Under the pieces are notes generated by a model, which did not search any database, was not told the DNA's origin, and saw nothing but the letters and a program-made list of their open reading frames with translations. DNA of 64,000 bases, taken from Cyrtodaria siliqua (taxonomy: Eukaryota > Mollusca > Bivalvia > Adapedonta > Hiatellidae). Location of the stretch: the NCBI GenBank assembly GCA_037043455.1, contig JAWPHD010000235.1:486368-550367 (forward strand). The letters run 5' to 3'. This document shows positions 11,600-22,259 of the stretch, piece by piece. Numbering within the stretch: the stretch's first letter is position 1; each line of letters opens with the position of its first letter. A program made the translations under genes and the position numbers.

Positions 11600-12112
11600 G
11601 GGTTGATGCGCTATTTTCAAACACGATTTATTTAAAAGGGCTCTGAAAAACTTGAAAAAAGCTGAAAGAATTATCAAAATGTCATGAAAAATAAAGGAGA
11701 TGTGACCTTTTGAAAAGTTGAAAAGAACATAAATGGAGGAGGCCATCTTTGAACGATGACGTCATCGCGCCGTTCTACCATATATGGAAAAATTGACAAA
11801 ATGTCTTTTAAAGCAAGGGAAATCGCTGCAAATTGATTAAAAATAAATATACAGATGTAAAATATATAAATGGTATGCTTATTTTTCATTTGCAGTGATT
11901 TCTTTTGCTTTAAAAGACATTTTGTCCATATGCCATCTATCTTAAAAAGGCACGATGACGTCATCGTTCAAAGATGGCCGCAAAGATGTCCGCCTTCATT
12001 TATGTTTCGTTGCTCCTTTAATTTTTATGGCATTTTGATAATTCTTTCAGCTTTTTTCAAGTTTTTCAGAGCCCTTTAAAATAAACATTGTCTGAAAATA
12101 GTGCATCAACCC
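11600..12112. mobile_element. Foldback/MITE-like element with about 240-bp terminal inverted repeats
   Basis: The left arm (11,600-11,851) and right arm (11,874-12,112) are reverse complements with scattered differences around a loop of about 22 bp. The ends read GGGTTGATGC and GCATCAACCC. Shared blocks include GGGCTCTGAAAAACTTGAAA, AATTATCAAAATG and GACAAAATGTCTTTTAAAGC. Each arm carries the 14-bp palindrome CGATGACGTCATCG (11,753-11,766 and 11,953-11,966). Small frames on each strand (96 and 69 aa) are arm by-products with no transposase features. It looks like a non-autonomous element moved in trans. Confidence 0.8.
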
Positions 12113-12332
12113 ATTTACTTGCTGAAGTAGGCAATCTACTAATTCTGAATGATTGATTAAAGTATTATCGTAATTTAATTAATGCATTCCGTTTCAATTT
12201 CACAACGTGAAAAATCGATTTAACTATTATCGTAATTTAATTACGATCACTGATCATAAATGTCGTTTCAATTTCATACCATGAGACATAACGTCCCTTG
12301 TTAGCAGTGCCGAACACCCATTTAATATTATA

Positions 12333-12463
12333 GGTTATTGCATTTGTATGGCTAAATATTACTTGGAACGAGTTGTTTTGGCAAAGAACAACGAGCTTGC
12401 GAGTCGTCCTGCGCCAAAACAACGAGTTCCAAGTAATATTTAGCCATACAAATTCAATAACCT
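12333..12463. repeat. Palindrome with same-orientation CGAG tetramers (left arm)
   Basis: Stems of about 55 bp (from AGGTTATTGCATTTG; mirrored at CAATAACCT). Flanks pair almost perfectly. However, CGAG occurs four times in the same orientation (in GGAACGAGTTG, CAACGAGCTTGCGAG and CAACGAGTTCC), so opposite sites give CGAG against CGAG instead of CTCG. Confidence 0.8.
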
Positions 12464-13004
12464 TTTTATTGTATACTTTCATATTGTTTTTGATCAATGT
12501 TAATTGTATGACTATTACTTTTCATTGTATTTGTGTTATTTTTTATAGCTTTTGATGGAATTCCTATCTTGCCATTCAGTTTCATTTTGTGTGGATGATT
12601 ATTTTGCGCGAAAACGACGTCGACGTCGGATGACGTCATTAAAAACATCAAGCGATTTTCTGAAGTTTGTTTACCATTCGATAACGTTAAAAACAGTGGG
12701 TGAGTGACCATTTGAACTATTTTATCAATTTTTGCCATAAAAGGTTGAAAAAAAACTCGTATTTTTTTGTTGACACTATAGGAAGGATTCCGTTAATTTT
12801 ATTTGAAAGTAGTTCCTTATTTCTATTTCGCGGCTCTTAGCAAGCACGAGCAAAAGTTCCCGTGCAATATCAATGCGTGCAATATCGTAGAATATTGCAC
12901 GCTTAGCTCAATGCAAACTAAACGGGACAATATGAAAGTATACAATAAAGTAATAGTCATACAATTAACATTGATCAAAAACAATATGAAAGTATACAAT
13001 AAAA

Positions 13005-13137
13005 AGGTTATTGAATTTGTATGGCTAAATATTACTTGGAACTCGTTGTTTTGGCGCAGGACGACTCGCAAGCTCGTCGTCCTTTGCCAAAACAACTCGT
13101 TCCAAGTAATATTAAGCCATACAAATGCAATAACCTA
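13005..13137. repeat. Palindrome with same-orientation CTCG tetramers (right arm)
   Basis: Inverted copy of 12,333-12,463. It reads GGAACTCGTTG, GACGACTCGCAAGCTCG and CAACTCGTTCC, so every tetramer is CTCG on the plus strand. Confidence 0.8.
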
Positions 13138-13510
13138 TAGTATGACACACGTGTAATACAACCTGGAACGATTTTGATTGGTTGAGTTAAACCGGTAACA
13201 CTATGCAAGTTTATTAACTGAAACTATTTTATTTATTACAAATTCACCCAGATCTGAGTCATAAACTTATTATTTGTGACAGCTTATAAAAATAATGCAA
13301 GTTATACAAAACATTATTGTTTGTTTGTTAAAAAGTTGGCGTAAACTGCTATTTTGTAAAGAGGCCAAACAGGAACTCTTTTATACGCAACGTTATGTGT
13401 GAGACGCGACGTTACGACGTCACATTTGGCGCTAAATCGTGGCGGTTCTATGCCCATCTGAATTAATTTTTACTAATTTGATTGCAATGTTATATGATAA
13501 CAAGAATCTT
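13138..13510. other. Unique sequence between foldback elements
   Basis: No gene or repeat recognised. Confidence 0.45.
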
Positions 13511-13512
13511 CA

Positions 13513-13645
13513 ACTCGTTCCCATTCCATATAAGATGTATGAAACTCGTTATGAATTATTTTTAATTTTAACTCGCCAAAAGGCTCGTTAAAATTAAAAT
13601 AATTCATAACTCGTTTCTCATAAATCTTATATGGAATGGGAACTC
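13513..13645. repeat. Foldback palindrome, about 60-bp stems, CTCG sites all in one orientation
   Basis: Left stem 13,513-13,575 and right stem 13,580-13,642 share TCCCATTCCATATAAGAT, TTATGAATTATTTT and AATTTTAA as reverse complements. The centre reads AACTCGCC-AAAA-GGCTCGTT. At three mirrored positions the left stem has CTCG where perfect pairing would require the right stem to carry CGAG, yet it again has CTCG (one of them reduced to CTC). Confidence 0.8.
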
Positions 13646-13774
13646 TTCCATGGAAGTCATAGAGCTTCATCAATATAAATTACCTAGTTAGTGTGGTCGA
13701 TATATTTAAATAGGTGAGGTACATAACAAAAAGTCGAGAATAATTAAGGACAAATTGAGTTGCGGCCTTTTTAT

Positions 13775-15135
13775 GCCCCCGAATAAATATAGTAATCGGA
13801 CCATCCGTCTGTCCGTCCGTCTGTCTGGATTCTGTCTGTCTGTCTGTCCGTCATTCCGCAGTTCGTGTCCGGACCGTAACTTCACAACCCCTGCAGGGAT
13901 TTTTAAATAACTTGGCAAAAGTGATCACCATAACAAGACGATGTGTCGCGCGCAAAACCCAGGTCCGTACCTCAAAAATCAAGGTCACACTTAAAGTTCA
14001 TAGGTCAAAATCAGGTACGCAATTTCGTGTCTGGACCGTAACGTCACAACTCCTTCAGGGATTTTTAAATAACTTGTCACAAGTGATCACCATAACAAGA
14101 TGATGTGTCGCGCGCAATCCCAGATCCGTACCTCAAAGCTCAAGGTTACACTTGAAGTTTATAGGTCAAAAACAGGTACGTAATTTCGTGTCCGGACCGT
14201 AACGTCACAACCCGTGCAGGGATTTTTAAATTACTTGGCACAAGTGATCACCATAATAAGACGATATGTCGCGCGCAAAACCCAGGTTCATACCTCAAAG
14301 GTCAAGGTCACACTTGCAGTTCATAGGTCAAAAACAGGTACGCAATTTCGTGTCCGGACCGTAACGTCACAACCCCTTCAAGGATTTTTAAATAACTTGG
14401 CACAAGTGATCACCATAACAAGACGATGTGTCGCGCGCAAAACCCAGGTCCGTACCTCAAAGGTCAAGGTCACACTTGCAGTTCATAGGTCAAAAACAGG
14501 TACGCAATTTCGTGTCTGGACCGTAACGTCACAGCCCCTTCAGGGATTTTTAAATAACTTGGCACAAGTGATCACCATAACAAGATGATGTGTCGCGCGC
14601 AATTCCAGATCCGTATCTCAAAGGTCAAGGTTACACTTGAAGTTTATAGGTCAAAAACAGGTACGTAATTTCGTGTCCGGACCGTAACGTCACAAACCCT
14701 GCAGGGATTTTTAAATAACTTGGCACAAGTGATCACCATAACAAGACGATATGTCGCGCGCAAAATCCAGGTCCGTACCTCCAAGGTCAAGGTCACACTT
14801 GCCGTTCATAGGTCAAAAACAGGTACGCAATTTCGTGTCCGGACCGTAACGTCACAACCCCTTCAGGAATTTTTAAATAACTTGGCACAAGTGATCACCA
14901 TAACAAGACGATGTGTCGCACGCAAAACCCAGGTCTTCAAGGTTAAGGTCACATTTGGAGGTCAAAAGTCAAATTGTGTCCGGTCAATAACTCTGGCATT
15001 CATGGACGGATTTTCAAATAACTTGGCACAAGTGCTCACCACAACCAAACGAGGTGTCGTGCACAAAATCCAGGTCCATGGCTCCAAGGTCAAGGTCATA
15101 CTTAGAGGTCAAAGGACACTTCGGGGGCATTTATC
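13775..15135. mobile_element. Dispersed element with 162-bp internal tandem units
   Basis: The ends look inverted: TATGCCCCCGAA near 13,775 and TTCGGGGGCAT near 15,119-15,130. After the left end comes a GTCC/GTCT-rich stretch (13,806-13,855) and then eight units. Unit starts at CTTGGCA fall at 13,911, 14,073, 14,234, 14,396, 14,558, 14,719, 14,881 and 15,022, so the period is 161-162 bp and the last is 141 bp. Conserved words are GTGATCACCATAACAAGA, TGTCGCGCGCAA and TCAAGGTCACACTT. Frames of 63-148 aa (VITITRRCVARKTQV...) are by-products of the unit. I recognise this type of sequence as common in molluscan genomes. Confidence 0.8.
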
Positions 15136-15244
15136 ACTTACAGTGATATTTCTTGTTTTAACTTAAACTAGGGAATGAAAAATGAAAGTAGTTATAAACT
15201 CAATACAAAGACACTGCTTAATGTAAATTGATTTGCATTTAAAA

Positions 15245-17245
15245 GTATGTTAATTATGTTTATTAATACAAACAATGTATGTAAAACATTATGTATGTAA
15301 TACAAACAATGTATGTAATACACACAATGTATGTAATGACAATGTGTGTAATACAAACAATGATTGGAATACATTATGTATGTAATACAAACAATGAACA
15401 ATGTATGTAATATAAACAATGTATGTAATACACAATGTATGTAATGACAATGTATGTAATACAAACAGTGTATGGAATACAAACAATGTATGGAATACTT
15501 ATGTATGTAATACAAACAATGTATGTAATATACACAATGTATGTAATGACAATGTATGTACTACAAACTTTGTATGGAATACAAACAATTCATGCAATAC
15601 ATTATGTACGTAATAAAAATAATGAACAATGTATGTAAAATAAACTATGTATGTTTAAACTATGTATGTAATACACAATGTATGTAATGACAATGCATGG
15701 AATACAAACAGTGTGTGTAATACAAACAATGTATGTAATACATTATGTATGCAATACAAACAATGAACAATGTATGTAATATAAACAATGTATGTAATAC
15801 ACACAATGTATGTAATGGCAATGTATGTAATACAAACAGTGTATGGAATACAAACAATGTATGGAATACATTATGTATGTAATACAAACAATGAACAATG
15901 TATGTAATATAAACAATGTATGTAATACACACAATATATGTAATGACACTGTATGTAATATAAACAATGTATGTTATACAAAAAGTGTATGTTATACAAA
16001 CAATGTATGTTATGACAATGTATGTAATACACACAATGTATGTAATGACAATGTATGTAATATAAACAACGTATGGAATACAAACAGTGTATGGAATACA
16101 TTATGTATGTAATACAAACAATGAACAATGTATGTAATATAAACAATGTATGTAATACACACAATGTATGTTATGACAATGTATGTAATGCTAATGTATG
16201 TAATGACAATGTATGTAATACACACAATGTATGAAATGACAATGTATGTAATACTCACAATGTATGTAATGATAATGTATGTAATGACAATGTATGTAAT
16301 ACATACAATGTATGTAATGATAATGCATGTAATACATACATTGTATGTAATACATTGTATGAAATACAAACAGTGTATGTAATACACACAATGTATGTAA
16401 TGACAATGTATGTAATATAAACAATGTATGTAATACACACAATGTATGTAATGACAATGTATGTAATATAAACAATGTATGTAATACACACAATGTATGT
16501 TATGACAATGTATGTAATGACAATGTATGTAATGACAATATATGTAATACACACAATGTATGTAATGACAATGTATGTAATACAAACAATGTATGTAATG
16601 ACAATGTGTGTATTGACAATGTATGTAATGACAATGTATGTAATACACACAATATATGTAATACAAACAATGTATGTAATGACAATGTGTGTAATGACAA
16701 TTTATGTAATATACACAAAGTATGTAATACAAACAGTGTATGTAAATACAAACAATATATGTCATACACACAATGTATGTAATAACAATGTATGTAATAT
16801 AATCAATGTATGAAATACACACAATATATGTAATACACACAATGTATGTAATGACAATGTATGTAATGACAATGTATGTAATACACACAATGTATGTAAT
16901 GACAATGTATGTAATGACAATGTGTGTAATGACAATGTATGTAATGACAATGTATGTAATACACACAATATATGTAATGCAAACAATGTATGTAATGACA
17001 ATGTGTGTAATGACAATATATGTAATACACACAATGTATGTCATGACAATGTATGTAATGACAATATATGTAATACAAACAATGTATGTAATGACAATGT
17101 ATGTAATACACAAAACGTATGTAATGACAATGTGTCTAATGACAATGTATGTAATATAAACAATGTATGTAATACACACAAAATATGTAATTCATGAATG
17201 TATGTAATACAGTATGTGTGTAATAACAATGTATGTAATACAAAC
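15245..17245. repeat. AATGTATGT satellite of 15- and 18-bp units
   Basis: Two interchangeable units, AATGACAATGTATGT (15 bp) and AATACAMACAATGTATGT (18 bp), fill about 2 kb. Both lengths are multiples of three, so frames stay open over long distances. That accounts for a 389-aa minus-strand frame (17,179-16,010, ITYIVCITYIV pattern) and many smaller ones. The left third is richer in 18-bp and GAATAC variants, the right third in 15-bp units. Confidence 0.96.
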
Positions 17246-17424
17246 AGTGAATGTAAGAGTTTAAATTTGAATAAAAAATAAGCGGGTAAAAGTAAAATAG
17301 TAATCCAACTATCAGTCACGTTCGTCCTAGCAGTTTATCGCTACCCCCACACTCCGGGCCTGATGTGTTACTTTAGGAATGATGGGGGATCACACAATGT
17401 GACCTAGATTCGCGCCGTAGTCTA
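17246..17424. other. Unique sequence just upstream of the LINE
   Basis: Possibly the 5' UTR of the LINE. The 5' boundary cannot be set from sequence alone. No target-site duplication was identified. Confidence 0.35.
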
Positions 17425-17700
17425 TTATTGTGTGCTGATAGAGAAAACCATTATCGTATTAGTAGGTCCAACAAATGTGCGATTATTGACAACGTTTCTC
17501 ATGCAAGTCACGTGCCTAGTGCTCGCGAAACGATTAGCAGTAAGTGTATATCTGTGCCAACCTGGGATACCTCCTCAAATGAACACATTGACAAACACTT
17601 CCTAAAGCACAAGTATGTGACAAGTTCTACCTCCATCCACCACGAAGAACGCTCTCGACAGGCAAAAAATAAACATTGCGGTGCCAACTCTCAATGTATC
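17425..17700 (+). pseudogene. Coding-like stretch upstream of the acidic repeats (ORF1-like or N-terminal extension)
   Basis: An open frame of about 90 codons (LCADRENHYRISRSNKCAII and onward) is rich in His, Ser, Lys and Asn, has no repeat character and has no ATG near its start. It shares no zinc knuckle or RRM that I can see. It lies in a different phase from the following frame at 17,676. The transition around 17,665-17,700 contains an A6 run and could be a frameshift within one ORF or the end of a separate short ORF. It is uncertain whether it is coding. Confidence 0.35.
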
Positions 17701-17764
17701 ATACTGAAATTATTAATTATTCTGAAAATTATGTTAACAAAGGTAATGTCATGTACGAGAATTG

Positions 17765-17811
<47 letters not shown>

Positions 17812-18032
17812 TTGTTGATACCGAAACCAATCTTTATGCTTATATCAAACACCCTGGCATAAGCATTAAGCAGGTTAATGCATACACTTTTAACAATACT
17901 TGTTATATTGATAATTGTCATAATATTGTAAGAAATAGTGATACTCATGATAATACCATTACACTACGAGTTAATGATGGTATAAAACACAATGTTTTTA
18001 CATATGTCAATGATGCTGGTCATGCTTCCGGC

Positions 18033-18080
<48 letters not shown>

Positions 18081-18474
18081 AGCAATATGTATGCTTTCAA
18101 ATGTGTTAACAACCCTGGAATAAACGTTATCCATGGTAATGGAAATACATGTAACAATAATTGTCATTATATTGTTAGAAATATTGATAGCCATGATAAT
18201 ACCATTGTACCAGTTAATAATTGTATAAAACTTAACGTTGATACCTTTGTCAATGATGATGATGAGGATGATGATGATGATAATGATGATGATGATGATG
18301 AAAGCAATATGTATGCTTTCAAATGTGTTAGCAACCCTGGAATAAACGTTATCCATGGTAATGAAAATACATGTAGCTATAATTGTCATTATATTGTTAG
18401 AAATATTGATAGCCATGATAATACCATTGTACCAGTTAATAATTGTATAAAACATAATGTTGATACCTCTGTCA

Positions 18475-18518
<44 letters not shown>

Positions 18519-18770
18519 ACTGAACCCGTTGAATATTATGAACATGAGATTATTGCAAACATGTTTAACAATAATTGTCAGTATGTTCTAGAAAATATAG
18601 TTAGCCACAAATATAGTAATGCACCTGTTCAGAACTGTATAAAATATGATTGTCATTATAGTGTAGTAAATACAGTAAGTAACGAAAATATTAATACACC
18701 AGTCCAAAACTGTACAAAATATAATCCTAGTACTTACGATAATGTTGATCATATAGTTGTTGTTATGGAC

Positions 18771-18806
<36 letters not shown>

Positions 18807-20060
18807 ATAAATTATGACAGGTGTGGAAAAAGCAACATTTCCTTAGGGTGTATAAATGTATGTGGTTTGAAGCGAAGAACCATGTATCCTGAATTTATTG
18901 AATGTGTCTCGAATTATGATATGTTTTGTGTAACTGAAACTAAACTTGACGAGCACGACGATATCGCCATTCCTAACTATACTTTTGTTTCTAAACCAAG
19001 GAAACAAAAGTATAAGAGAAAAAGCGGCGGTATCGGCCTCTTCGTTAAATCTACGTTATATCATAGTGTTAAAACTTTAATGTCCGAATCTGATTATGTC
19101 TTATGGTTGAAGCTCTCTAAATCACTTTTTAACGTGGAGGAAGATGTTATTCTGGGTATAGTCTACATACCACCCGAAAACTCGAAGTTCTTCAGCATCA
19201 ACTCATATGGATATTTAGATTCGGAAATTGAAAACATGTGCAATTCAAATAAATATGTACTTCTCATGGGAGACACCAACGGTCGAACTGGTAAATTAGC
19301 CGACTTCGTTGTCGCTGACTCTTTTTTGGCTAATCACTTTGAATTTGACAAAGACACAACTGATTTTTATAATGCCATTTTGAACCTACCTAATAATAAC
19401 TTGTCGATAAACAGGGAATCCGAAGATAACAGAATAAATAACCATGGCTATTTGTTTATTGACACTTGCAGAAATAATAACTTAATTGTCTTAAACGGTC
19501 GATTCGGTAAAGATAAGGACATTGGTAAATGCACGTTTCGAAATAGTTCGCTAATTGACTATAGCATTTGCTCTCTCGAAAGCCTAGACTTATTAAATGA
19601 TTTCAAAGTTATCGATCTTGATCCGCTCTTTTCAGACGGTCATGCGCTTCTCTCACTGGTCTTATACACAAACATAAGTACAGCCTCAAATAACGAGAAC
19701 TTAACCCTACCTAATACACGTAAAATTTCACCCAAATGGGACGAAGATAATAAACATGCTTTTCTAGACAAACTAGACCGAAGCAAAGTTCAACTTCTCC
19801 ATAACACAATTTCCACGTTTAATTCCAATATTGATCAACAATCTGTAGACAATATAACCGACTCCATAGGGCAACTATTTTACGAAACAGAAATAAATAC
19901 CTTTGGTCCAAGGAAACCATACAAACCTACGCTCCTTGCAAACAACCCAAGCAATAAACCGTGGTTCGGTCAAAAATGCCGAAACGCGCGGATCAAGTAC
20001 AATAAAGCTCGTAAAATATATCAAACACAAAAAAAACGAGAACAACAAGAATTCATATAA
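17676..20060 (+). CDS. LINE ORF: acidic repeat region plus APE endonuclease (frameshifted 3' end)
   Basis: 794 codons beginning at a TTG just after an in-frame stop; the first ATG is six codons later. Residues 30-375 hold five poly-aspartate tracts separated by related blocks (NPGINVIHGN, CHYIVRNIDSHDNTI). From about residue 388 an endonuclease/exonuclease/phosphatase fold appears. It has INVCGL (N394), VTETKLD (E421), SGGIGLFVK, LGIVYIPPENS, MGDTNGRTG (D533, N535), LIDYSIC and FSDGHALL (S653, D654, H656). These are the residues expected for the metal-dependent nickase that starts target-primed reverse transcription. The frame leaves the coding phase after the A8 run at 20,029 and stops at 20,060. 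The RT continues in the next phase. Confidence 0.85.
17765..18805 (+). repeat. Acidic-tract repeat region, period about 221 bp, with five (GAT)n blocks
   Basis: (GAT)n blocks lie at 17,765-17,810, 18,033-18,079, 18,254-18,301, 18,475-18,519 and 18,769-18,804. The segments between blocks 2-3 and 3-4 are near identical at 221-bp offset. Those before and after are diverged relatives (268 and 294 bp). All blocks read as aspartate in the endonuclease frame. On the opposite strand they give an isoleucine-rich 193-aa frame that I regard as a shadow. Confidence 0.9.
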
Positions 20061-20967
20061 ATCGGCCACCAAAACATACAAAAAAACTTTAAATGCATTT
20101 ATTAATAAACACAAATATGATAGACAGCAAACACTTAGAAATCTCCATTCAAAACGTCCTAAAGAATATTGGCGATATCTCAATAGGATGAAGCCCAAAA
20201 CAGTAAACAAGACGCCGCCATTAAACGACCTGTATGAGTATTTTAAAAATACCAATACATATACTCCAGAAAACGAAGAAGATAATGATCCACTCGAATT
20301 TAATATTGCGGATGACGATGTCATTTTAAACTCGCCTATCACGCCAGACGAGATCTTAAAAAATATATCTAAGCTGAAAAACTCAAAAGCCTCTGCTGAT
20401 GACCAAATAATAAACGAATATATTAAGGTTACTCAAGAAGTCATGCTACCGATATATACAAAGCTCTTCAATATTATTCTTGATACAGGGTTTCTCCCAA
20501 CAAGTTGGTTAGAAGGCATCATTAAACCCATTTTCAAAAACAAAGGCGATCCCTTAAGACCTGAAAACTATCGCCCGATCACCATATTAAGTTGTTTCGG
20601 CAAACTGTTTACATCTATACTAAACGAACAAATTAACAAGTTCCTAAATGAAAAAGAAATCTTAGCTGAAAATCAAGCAGGGTTTAGAGCCAAATATTCC
20701 ACAACTGATCATATATTTGTATTACACAAATTGGTGGAGATGTTACGTTCACAAAAGAAAAAGTTGTTCTGCTGCTTTATAGATTTCACACAGGCATTTG
20801 ACTCCATATGGAGAATAGGCCTATGGCGAAAACTCCTAAATAATGAAATTAAAGGCAAATTCTTCCGTATAATATATAACATGTATCAAAACATTAAATC
20901 ATGTGTGTCCATAAACAACGACACCTCGATTTTTTTTTGTGAGTCAATGCGGAGTCTGTCAAGGTGA
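19903..20967 (+). pseudogene. LINE reverse transcriptase, N-terminal half (motifs 0 to A)
   Basis: The second phase overlaps the endonuclease frame and becomes the coding phase after the A8 run at 20,029-20,036. It shows PIFKNKGDPLRPENYRPITI (motif 1), ENQAGFRAKYSTTDHI (motif 2) and CFIDFTQAFDSI (palm motif A, first catalytic Asp), then IGLWRKLL. It leaves phase at the T9 run (20,930-20,938), just before palm motif B. The phase change is +1, equivalent to one extra T. The catalytic residues present are unaltered. The enzyme would copy the element RNA at the nicked target. Confidence 0.85.
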
Positions 20968-21646
20968 AAATTTATCACCGATAATGATTGCTATCTTTTT
21001 AAATGACTTACAGGAGTATTTGCTTAACACAGGCCTAGAAGGAATTAGAGTTGAACCCCAAATAAATGTCTTTATAAAGATTATAATACTACTATATGCT
21101 GACGATACCATTATCCTAGGTGAGAACCCCGAAAGTTTCCAATTAAGTCTAAATAAATTCCACGAGTATTGTCTATCGTGGAAATTAAAAGTAAATTACA
21201 GCAAAACTAAAATAATTGTCTTTGGTGCCAGAAACACAAACCGTTTCTCATTTAACATAGGACCGGAAAAAATCGAAATAACAAATAAATACAAATACCT
21301 AGGAGTAATATTTACTAACTCGGGTAGCTTTCTAAACACAAGAAAACACTTGGCCGAACAAGCCAAGAAAGCGTCATTTCTACTTTATCGGGGAATCAAT
21401 AACCTAGACCTACCCTTAGACCTCCAACTTAAGTTATTCGACCAAACAATTCTACCAATATTAACCTACAATTGCGAAGTTTGGGGATATGAAAACTTAG
21501 ATATAATAGAACGTGTACATACTGATTTTTTAAAAAGAATTACAAACAGTAAAAAAAAGCACCCCTTCTTACATGCTATATGCGGAATTAGGCAGACACC
21601 CAATCGCAGTCACTATACAAACGAGAATGATAAACTTTTGGAATAA
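20939..21646 (+). pseudogene. LINE reverse transcriptase, palm motifs B-E and thumb
   Basis: Third phase. GVCQGENLSPIM (motif B) follows directly, then LLYADDTII (motif C, the YADD catalytic pair), WKLKVNYSKTKIIVFG (D/E) and KYKYLGVIFTNSGSF. The thumb region follows (DQTILPILTYNCEVWGYENL), a sequence pattern typical of animal LINEs. Phase is lost at the A8 run 21,551-21,558 and the frame then ends at 21,646. The motif spacing agrees with an uninterrupted protein, so the break looks recent or technical. Confidence 0.88.
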
Positions 21647-22259
21647 ATTGATCCTAGGTAAACAAACAAAACTTAGTTACTTATGTTATGAATCAATGGT
21701 TATTTCAGCTAATTACGAATACAAGTGGCTAAAATACATTAAAAATATACTTAACAACACAGGAAATTCCGATATTTGGACTAATCGCCATTTATTGCAA
21801 AGCAAATATGTCCATCGATCCATTAAAAAAACTTTAATCGACCAATTTACACAATCATGGAGGGCAGACCTACACAATGCGTCCAAAGGGCGTAATTATA
21901 ACCTATTCAAAGACGACCTTTCATTTGAACCATATCTAAAGTTACCGAGAAACTACTATATTAATGTATTCAAATTCCGAACAACTAACCATAGATTTCC
22001 TGTCGAAACTGGTAGGTTTGAGAATATCCCGTACAACTTAAGGCGCTGTACTCTGTGTGACTCTGATATTGGCGACGAATTTCACTATCTCTTAAAGTGC
22101 CCTCATTTCGACCCTCTGCGTAAAAAGTACATTCCACGGTATTTTTACCGTCACGCTAATGTTATAAAATTTAAGGAGCTTCTAACTCATTCGTCAACCA
22201 AAATACAAATCAATCTATGTGTCTTTGTCCGAATTCTATTACAAACTGTTAAACAATAA
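21573..22259 (+). pseudogene. LINE C-terminal domain with CCHC motif
   Basis: Fourth phase, coding after the third frameshift. It contains FKFRTTNHRFPVETGRF, then RCTLCDSDIGDEFHYLLKC, i.e. C-x2-C-x9-H-x4-C, a zinc-knuckle-like arrangement usual at the C-terminus of this LINE type, and LRKKYIPRYFYRH. It ends at a TAA (22,257-22,259). The left-edge copy of the window retains a degraded version of the same region. Confidence 0.85.

Larger units (their letters stand above)
12331..13137. mobile_element. Composite foldback element, palindromic arms inverted to each other
   Basis: 12,331-12,519 and 12,948-13,137 are reverse complements of about 190 bp. Each outer part (12,333-12,463; 13,005-13,137) is itself a palindrome with stems of about 55 bp around GGTTATTG...CTTGGAAC. 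The ends are TAGGTTATTG and CAATAACCTA. The about 430 bp between the arms are unrelated and hold a GATGACGTCATT site near 12,630. Frames of 86 and 117 aa, on opposite strands, are the same arm read twice and are not genes. Stem mismatches fall at CGAG/CTCG tetramers. Confidence 0.8.

Noticed and set aside
11674..13156. Paired frames on opposite strands (96/69 aa; 86/117 aa)
   Set aside because: They are the same inverted-repeat arms read twice, not independent genes.
13912..15166. Arg/Thr-rich repeat proteins of 63-148 aa
   Set aside because: They are readings of the 162-bp internal unit of a dispersed element, and the 161/162-bp spacing breaks the frame.
17964..18545. 193-aa minus-strand frame with poly-isoleucine
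   Set aside because: It is the antisense of the (GAT)n blocks and the 221-bp repeats. The plus strand continues into a recognisable endonuclease.
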